DNA of 64,000 nucleotides from Crotophaga sulcirostris. Its lineage: Eukaryota; Chordata; Aves; Cuculiformes; Crotophagidae. Made by a program: the position numbers and the translations under genes. The stretch lies in contig VYZB01000379.1 of NCBI GenBank assembly GCA_013397455.1, positions 249,324 to 313,323 of the forward strand. Reading direction: 5' to 3'. Positions 53,026-64,000 of this stretch are shown here, piece by piece. The notes below the pieces were generated by a model. That model had not been told where the DNA came from. It did no database searches and was given only the letters and a program-made list of their open reading frames with translations. Within the stretch, counting starts at the first letter, position 1. Each line of letters starts with the position of its first letter.

Positions 53026-53523
53026 GTGATTCTGCCCCTCTACTCTGCTCTCGTGAGACCCCACCTGGAGTCCTGCATTCAGTTCTCGAGTCCTCAGACC
53101 AGGGAGGACCTGGAGCTGTTAGAGTGAGTCCAGAGGAGGCCATGGAGATGATCAGAGGGTTGGAGCACCTCCTGTTCGAGGACAGGCTGAGAGAGTTGGG
53201 GTTGTTCAACCTGGAGAAAAGAAGGCTCCAGGGAGACCTTAGAGCAACCTCCCAGTACTTAAGGGGGCTTACAGGAAAGCTGGGGAGGGGCTCTTGATCA
53301 GGGAGTGCAGGGATAGGAAAAGGGGTGATGGTTTTAAGCTGAAAGAGGGGAGACAGAGATGAGATCTTAGGAAGAAATATTTTCCTGTGGGGATGGTGAG
53401 GTACTGGAACAGGTTGCCCAGAGAAATAGTGGATACCCCATCCCTGGAGATGTTCAAGGCCATATTGGATGGGACTTTGAGCAACCTGACCTTTCAACTC
53501 AAACCATTCTGTGATTCTATGAT
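53026..53523 (+). mobile_element. CR1 LINE 3' fragment with decayed ORF2 end
   Basis: TTCTGCCCCTCTACTCTGCT through GAGGACAGGCTGAGAGAGTT and GATCAGGGAGTGCAGGGAT to CATTCTGTGATTCTATGAT. A deletion removes the CTGCCCATGGCAGGGG part near 53490. The 179-codon minus ORF over it, the longest ORF in the window, is antisense. Confidence 0.93.
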
Positions 53524-53975
53524 TATCTTTGTAGCAGAGGACAAAAATCAAAGTTACGCTTGCTCAGGTCTTTGTCCTCAATTTTATTTTCAGAGATCTG
53601 AGGATGCTCTGTGACGTGTGGTATGAAAGATGTGGGAATCTTGGAACTGAAGCCAAATTTATCCCTGGCTTGCTCTGGGACTATAGGCAAATTGCAGGTC
53701 ACTTTTCTTCATGATACACAGGCTAAAAGTTGCATAATGATAGTTCTTTGCAGTGGTGATGCATCAGGTAGGGTATGTTGAAATCCCTGATTGTGCAGAA
53801 GAACAACGTGTAATTTGCGTAACCCAAAATTCAAGCCTCTAATATCTGTTCTCTGACAGAGGCTGCTTGGGCAGTGTTGTCTTCAACAACAACTGCCTGT
53901 GTCTTAGGGGATGTAGACTTCTAATAGGGTGCTGTCAGTTTATATTTGCCAGAAAATTCATAGACAGCTTCAATA

Positions 53976-54001
53976 CTCACTTAAATGATAATTTAAGTGA
54001 G
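53976..54001. repeat. Perfect 11-bp palindrome with GATA loop
   Basis: CTCACTTAAAT and its exact reverse complement are separated by GATA. It can form a short AT-rich hairpin. No gene or element boundary is next to it. Confidence 0.8.
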
Positions 54002-54905
54002 GAAATGCTAGACTACAGAGAACTGTGCTTCTTTTCCACCTACTTAAATATAAACTTTGAGATTTTAGTATTAAGCTATTATCACATGCTGCTTTTTTAT
54101 TATTATTATTTTTCCCCACTGCAGGCCAAGTTTAAATCAGTCACTACCAGTATTTATAGTAGGAGTTACTGCTTATGAAACCCAGAGAGCACTCCAGGCT
54201 CCTGCTCCCTCTTCAAGCCATCAATTCCCAAAGTAGGAACTCAGCCCTGTCCCTTTCCTTGCTCTCTGGGCTCTGCCTCCCAATGTCTCTCAGTCCAATT
54301 CTCTGGGAGTACAAGGGAGCTGCTTTCTGGGTGACTGCAGGAGCACAGGCTTTACCCTTGGAAGCGTGCAAGAGTTTGCTTCTCTTCTCCACAGGATAAC
54401 AACTCACACATGGAAATCCTGCTGCGGTTACAGCTGCTGCACAGCAGTTGTGTATGTGTGAGCTCCCCCCCCAGCTTTGGTGAGATGCTCTAACCAAGGC
54501 ACCCCTACAGAACAGCAAGAGTGTAGGAACTTCTACACAGACTGAGCCTGCAGGTCCTTGGGTGTAAAACTCACAAATTCTAACTTCAAATCCTTGCGCC
54601 TGAACTGGCTACTCCACCCCAAGGACTCAGCCCACCTTTGTGCTGGATCTCCAAAAGCTCTGACCAAGTTTTGGATTGCTGTGTGCTCTGCATTGGTGAA
54701 TGGTCCTCCCACTGCTCTTGCTCCAACAGTGCCTATAAATCACACCTGTTAGCAAAATAGGAACAATGGGCAAAGACAGGTACCATCCTTTCAAAAACTT
54801 TTATTTTTTGAGGTTCACTGGATGTCAAGGGTTGGCATTTTATTTCATTTTTTTACATAGGATTCTCCTCTTTTATCATATTCTACATAATATTGTAGCA
54901 TCATG

Positions 54906-55067
54906 ATTGGAATAATCTCCCCAGGGAAGTGGTAGATTCCTCTACACTGGACACTTTGCAAGGCTCAGCTTGATAGGGTGCTGGGCCATCTCATTTAAAC
55001 TATATATCACCTGAAAAGGTTGGACCAGATGATCCTTGAGGTCCCTTCCAACCTGGCATTCTATGAT
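54906..55067 (+). mobile_element. CR1 fragment, CCAACCTGGCATTCTATGA type
   Basis: CCCCAGGGAAGTGGTAGATT, CTGGGCCATCTCATTTAAAC, GGTTGGACCAGATGATCCTT and CCTTCCAACCTGGCATTCTA. This is a fourth tail type among the CR1 copies here. Confidence 0.87.
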
Positions 55068-56294
55068 ACAGCACCAGTTAACACAGTAGAACAAGATAAT
55101 TAATTGTGGGCTAGGATTGATGTATGTCTAGTGTTAAACGTGTTGCCTCACTGTCCTTTGTGTTCTGTACTCTGTGTGTCCTAATTTAGTAGCTGTGTGC
55201 TTCAGAGGTCTTGTCTTCTGGTGCTTTGGAGCCACATTTTATTTGCAGTTGTATCTGCAAAGAGCAAGTGACTCCAAGACTGTCACTTTGCTTCCCTGCT
55301 GACTGTTCCCCAAACCATACCCTGGTGTAGTTCCTTTCTGAAAGCAGCTCTGGTGAGATGCTGGTTTCCCCTGGACAATGTGACCAGTCACCAGACTGCA
55401 GAGGGATGTTAGCTCAGCATCTTGTTCATGGCATCTGCTCACCATTTGCTACCCACCACCAGTGGAAGTTCAGAAGCATTAAAAAATGACCAGCTGAATT
55501 AAAACATGAAGAAGATTCATCTTGAGTCTTCTACATGAAGAGAGGAGGAGTGTTTTTCTTATCTAGCAGGCCATTCAAAGTTCCCAGAAGAGGTTTGCCC
55601 TGTTGAAAGGATCTCATTCTTCAAAGGAACTTGGCAGGCTGATATCTCCCTCACTGAGAGTTTGCACAAGAGCGTGTGGTAAAAACCAGACAGCTAGAAG
55701 AGAAAGCATCACCCCAAAATAACATCAAAGGGCTAACCCTATCATTGCCCAGCTGAGATAGGAAACACCTCAAATTCAGCAGTGTTTCTTCAGAGAAGGA
55801 GATACACTTCCAGGTTTGGAATTCAGAAGTCACTGAGCAGATAACCAGAGGGCTTATGGTAATCTCTGGACTCCTTCCAAATGAGATAAATGTCTTTTGA
55901 TAGTCATCTGAAGGATAAGGATTTAATAGAGCCTCATAGAAACTCTAACACACTTCCTTTTATTGAGGTGTTGGAAAAGAGTTGAGAATGTTCCACTACC
56001 TAAATTTAGTTTTCATTTTTTTAATTTTGATTTTCTTTTCCAGAAAATAATAAGGCTTATGATCTTCTTTCAGGAATTACTTTTATTTCAAAATAATAGC
56101 TGGCAGACTGACAGTTCCATCCTTGAACTACACTGGTATTTTATTATGAATACTTTCTCTCTACCCCTTTCTCCTCCTTGCGTATGTTTTTGTATAAGTT
56201 TGATGGACTATCCTAGAACAAGCAGGAAAATAATGATATCCAAAATATATAGAGCTCATTATTTAAAGCAGGTGGGTTTTGGTTTTGGGGTTGG

Positions 56295-56309
56295 TTTTTT
56301 TTTTTTTTT
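56295..56309 (+). repeat. Poly-T run
   Basis: Fifteen consecutive T after a GGTTTTGGGGTTGG stretch. It is not next to a recognisable retroposon end. Confidence 0.9.
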
Positions 56310-56760
56310 GTGAGAAGCAGAACTAAGAAAATATGGTTGCTGCAGGTTTGCAGCCTGTGGCAGTAACCTCGATGCTGCAGGAGCCCTGGTTTCTCAGTGC
56401 TGGTTAGTGTGGGCATATTCCAGCATCTCCTTCCCATTTTGCTGGATAAGATGTAGCAGGAACAGTGCGTGGTCCAGAGCTACGCTTGTATGGGTAGAAC
56501 CTACCATTCTTGGCAAGGAATAAGGATTTCATCCTGCCTTTCCTTTGGAGGAGGGCACTGGTGAGGTTTCTCTATTTGTACACCTTTTTTTTCTGTGCAG
56601 TGTTTACACGAACTTAGTGTCTTTCTCTAAGAACTAAAACTTCTATCTCCAGTATGAGTGATGTTAGCTAGATTTTTCAGAAATGATTACACAATGAGGA
56701 AGGTTTACGACTCCTAAACCCATGGAAATCCATAGGGCTGATTTCTGCAGGAGACGGAGC

Positions 56761-57062
<302 letters not shown>

Positions 57063-57875
57063 TAAGTGTTAGTTGCCTCTCTAAGGCTTTGCTAATTCTA
57101 GCTTGTGTTTTAGTCTGCAAATCTATCCCTTAAAAACCAAGAAAAATTACCCCTCAAAAAGGCAGTCAAAGCCCAGAGTGAATTGTTTCATTATCAGCTG
57201 GAATGTAGACTGTTGCTGGGATGGGCTGTCTCCAACACTGGTGGAAGACAGTTTAACACACTGGCTGCAGATGGCAAGTCTGCTGTTGTCTTAATGCTAA
57301 GACAATGTCAGAACAAGATGGTTTTTACCAGTGACACTCTCTTCTGGTTCAGCAGCCCCAATCCAGTCTGGGTCAGCGATGAGTGACCAAAAGGTGTTAT
57401 TGTCTGATGGCTTTCAGGTGCAAAGTGAGTTACATGTTGTCAGTACAGTCTGGCATCTGAAAAACAGCACTGAGAACCCCAGTGGCATTGGCATCAGTTG
57501 GGATTAGCTTTGTCAAAGCCCGTCATGCTGATGTGTCTATTTTTATATTTTGACCTGTTCCCTGCTCAGTTACGTTGAACCACAGGGATTTGGTGGTCTG
57601 GGGAATCTTTAGCTGCTTTTGCTGTCAAATAACACCAGTCTGTCCTCAGGGGCATCATTCAGTGCATTGAATTAGCTTTTAATTAAAAAAAAGCCAAAGC
57701 CTCCTCCAAATAAACACTCGTTAGAGCTGTCAGAGCAATGAGAATGAGCTGTCGTGCTAAACAGAGGATTCTAACATGTCTGTGGCTTTGAAATCATGGG
57801 TGATAAATGAGCATTGGAAAGACTGTGAAAGAAACTGGATGGGTTGTAGGAAACCTACAGGCATTGGCAAATAAT

Positions 57876-58508
57876 AGAATCATAGAATCTTTAAGGTCAG
57901 AAAAGACATCTAACATCTTCCAGTCCAACTGTTAGCTGTGCCTACTAAACTAGGTCATGAAATGCCACACCTAAATGTTTTTTGAACGTCTCCAGGGATG
58001 GAAACTCTCCCACTCCCCTGGAAAGCCTCTTCCAATGCTTCACCACTCTTTCAGTAAAGAAATTGTTCCTAATCTCCAATCTAAACCTCCCCTGGTGCAA
58101 CTTGAGGCCATTTCCTCTTGTCCTATGACTTGTTACTTGGGAGAAGAGACCAACACCCACCTTTCTGGGAGCTGCAGGGAGCAGTGAGGTCTCCCCTCGG
58201 GCTCCTCTTCTCCAGGCTGAACAGCCCCAGGTCCCTCAGCTATTCCTCATAACCCCTGTGCTCCAGACCCTTCCCCAGCTCTGTTCCCCTTCTCTGGACA
58301 CACTCCAGCAACTCAGTATCTTTCCTGTACTGAACACAGGATTCAAGGTGCAGCTTTACCCAGCATCAAGTACAGGTGGACAATCCCTTTCCTACTCCTG
58401 CTGGCACACCATTTCTGATCCAAGCCAGGATGATGCTGGCCGCCTTGGCCACCTGAGGACACTGCTGGCTCATGTTCAGATACTGTCGACTAGCACCCCT
58501 AGGTCCTG
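57876..58508 (-). mobile_element. CR1 LINE fragment, longest antisense copy
   Basis: The tail ATAGAATCATAGAATCTTTA, then CATTTCCTCTTGTCCTATGA, CTCCAGGCTGAACAGCCCCA and on into reverse-transcriptase coding (GCCGCCTTGGCCACCTGAGG, GCACCCCTAGGTCCT). About 630 bp reaching the DLGVLVD region, of the AGAGGTCTTTTCCAA-like subfamily but diverged. The 70- and 83-codon plus ORFs within it are antisense shadows. Confidence 0.93.
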
Positions 58509-58694
58509 AAGTGATTCTGACAAGTACAGCAGAGGTTTTGTTGCAAATCCTACAACAGACAGAACTGTTGGACTAAATTAACATAGAAACTTTAGATCCA
58601 AGTTCAGAATTTGACTGTTCCCAGAATGTGAGCATGTCCAACCTTAAGGTATGTTCAGACTCACTTCTAGATGTATGGAGATATTTTCAGAGAG

Positions 58695-58807
58695 GTTGAA
58701 TGGGGCTTTGAGCAACCTGCTCCAGTTGGAAAGGTGTCCATGGCAGGGATAACGGAACTGCATGAACTTTAAGGTCCCTTCCAACCCAATCCATTATGTG
58801 ATTCTCT
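58695..58807 (+). mobile_element. CR1 3' end fragment
   Basis: GAGGTTGAATGGGGCTTTGA, GCAACCTGCTCCAGTTGGAA and CCTTCCAACCCAATCCATTA with one irregular tail unit. About 113 bp. Confidence 0.87.
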
Positions 58808-58908
58808 GAACTCAGAACATACCTTCAGGATCTTTTGGAGCAGCACCTTGTATTCACTTCTCATGGGCACCAAGCAGCACTCTGGTTTCACAGGATTTGA
58901 GGTGTTTA

Positions 58909-59059
58909 GGGAAACAAGCTCTTCTTCCCTTTGAGTACTGAGGAACATCAGGGAATGCAAAACTGATATTAGAAATTAAAAGAAATAGGAAAAGTTAGGT
59001 AAGTCTGTCCAAACCTGCAGTTCCTGAACCCTGACTGGGGCAGTAAATACGGGCTTGTG
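58909..59059 (+). repeat. Inverted duplication, left arm
   Basis: A 151-base segment whose reverse complement recurs at 59890-60022 at about 90% identity by hand alignment. It shares exact blocks such as AATGCAAAACTGATATTA and GCAGTAAATACGGGCTTGTG. It has an 18-base insertion near 59024-59041 that the other arm lacks. It does not match CR1 or any element I recognise. Confidence 0.9.
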
Positions 59060-59889
59060 CCTGCAGACCCAGGTTTTGAATTCTCAGTTAAGTTTACTGG
59101 TTTATAATGAGAGTGGATCCTCCCAAGTGCCTCAAAATCCACACACACCCCTCCCCCTTGCCCCCAGAACAGCTTTGCAAATGTCTATAACTACCTCAAA
59201 TGCAGGAAGCTTGGAATAGTGGCTGTTTTGACAAGATGCCTTTGCAGATACAAGGTCAGAACTCCTCTGTGTGAGATGTAATTCTATTTTATGATACATT
59301 TCCCTCCCTAAGAAGCTGCATTATTACACAGTGAGCAGCAGAGGTGCTGCCTGTGAAAAATTCAAATGCTCACAATAATTAAGGAGGGGGGGGAAGTCAT
59401 AGGATGTGGGTAGGAATGGATTTTACTAGGCCATTTCCTCTCTGTCCTTGGCTACTTCTGGAATGAACTCCATAAGCAAGGCTCATTTCTCTCATAATTC
59501 ATCTCTGAGCCGTCATGGTTTGCTGGTTATGTAGAGAGAGAGAGATTTATGGGATTGAAATGCTGAAATATTGTGGCAAATAGGATTTTAGCAATGGGGA
59601 TAAGTTGCCAAATAAATTCATCTTATGTATTTTTGTGTTGTTTTCTCCTTTCGGTTCATCCGGCTACAAATGATCCAAGAAATGGTATTTCTTTTTCTGG
59701 AAGCCTTGAGAAAGCTCAATAATTGTGGACAATACATGGCTGGGATTTTCAATGATCCCTTTTTGATTCTTGCAGTTTTGTCCCCTGGTATTTTGCCTAC
59801 ATCACTTTCCAATACTGGTCCATTGTGCTCATAGAAACCAAAATGTTTTGAACATATACATACATGCACACTCTTCTTACATTAAGATT

Positions 59890-60022
59890 CACAAGCCCGT
59901 ATTTACTGCCCCAGTGGTTTGTACAGACTTACTTAACTTTTCTTTTTTCTTTTAATTTTTAATATCAGTTTTGCATTCCCTGATATTTCTGAGTACACAA
60001 AGGGAAGGTGAGATTGTTTCCC
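59890..60022 (-). repeat. Inverted duplication, right arm
   Basis: A 133-base reverse-complement copy of 58909-59059, separated from it by 830 bases. Similarity ends sharply at CACAAGCCCG on the inner side and at about TTGTTTCCC on the outer side. No target duplication was found. It lies between the spacer and the polypyrimidine tract of exon 6. Confidence 0.9.
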
Positions 60023-60080
60023 AATAAATTAAGATTCAAACTTGCTGTGTCCATGACAGTTTCCCTCTTGGTAAATATAG

Positions 60081-63900
<3,820 letters not shown>

Positions 63901-64000
63901 GGAACTACGAGTTGGTCAGCTTGTTGCTAAGCAGGGGTGCTGATCCACTCTTGAGCATGTTGGAAGTCAACGGTGTGTCTTCATCGCTTCATGAAGATAT
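63901..64000 (+). CDS. ABTB2: ABTB2 exon 9, 5' part, ankyrin repeat 3 (cut by window edge)
   Basis: The exon starts after TTTTTTCCCTAG in phase 1 (G from exon 8 plus GG gives Gly). It stays open to the last base, reading NYELVSLLLSRGADPLLSML then EVNGVSSSLHED. The first part completes ankyrin repeat 3 (V-x-L-L-L-S-R-G-A-D-P-L). The tail leads into the next repeat, which in the recalled human protein continues with a Cys-Phe-Ser-His segment beyond the window. The donor is not seen. The BTB/POZ domain, which gives the protein its likely role as a dimerising or CUL3-linked adaptor, would be encoded further downstream. Confidence 0.95.

Noticed and set aside
53012..53551. A 179-codon minus-strand ORF, the longest in the window
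   Set aside because: It is the antisense of the CR1 fragment at 53026-53523; similar antisense frames appear over several other CR1 copies.

Overview
This window is vertebrate nuclear DNA, almost certainly from a bird. It lies inside one large gene on the + strand. Eight split coding blocks, each bounded by AG/GT splice sites and joined by compatible phases, encode part of ABTB2 (ankyrin repeat and BTB domain containing 2), identified by recall of the human protein; no search was run. By that comparison they are exons 2 to 9. Exon 1, with the N-terminal third of the protein, lies upstream of base 1. The last ankyrin repeats and the BTB/POZ domain lie downstream of base 64000.

Layout: 1-21562 is the 3' part of intron 1. 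Exon 2 is 21563-21709, exon 3 is 24909-25119, then comes a 25.3 kb intron 3, and exon 4 is 50450-50602. Exons 2 to 4 encode the helical part before the ankyrin repeats. Exon 5 (56816-56981) is a linker. Exon 6 (60114-60203) starts ankyrin repeat 1. Exons 7 (60676-60777) and 8 (62683-62779) carry repeat 2 and the start of repeat 3. Exon 9 begins at 63901 and runs off the window.

The introns are full of CR1 LINE fragments, the main bird retrotransposon. About 40 pieces can be read on both strands, together roughly 9-10 kb or about 15% of the window. Most are 3' ends finishing in the (ATTCTATG)n-type tail. One internal fragment still shows a reverse-transcriptase FADD motif. At least four tail types are present, so several CR1 subfamilies have been active. 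That density is above what is usual for bird genomes and would fit lineages with known CR1 expansion such as woodpeckers or hornbills; this taxonomic hint is an inference. An older L3-type LINE fragment is also present.

The most distinctive non-coding features are a 197-bp non-autonomous hAT element with a 21-bp perfect terminal inverted repeat and a perfect 8-bp target duplication (40263-40475), a roughly 90% identical inverted duplication in intron 5 just upstream of exon 6 (58909-59059 and 59890-60022), a CR1 fold-back (26042-26163), and an unassigned block with two minus-strand ORFs (about 12350-12840). I found no second gene, tRNA, rRNA, CRISPR array or operon-like system, and no convincing evidence of a new multi-gene system.
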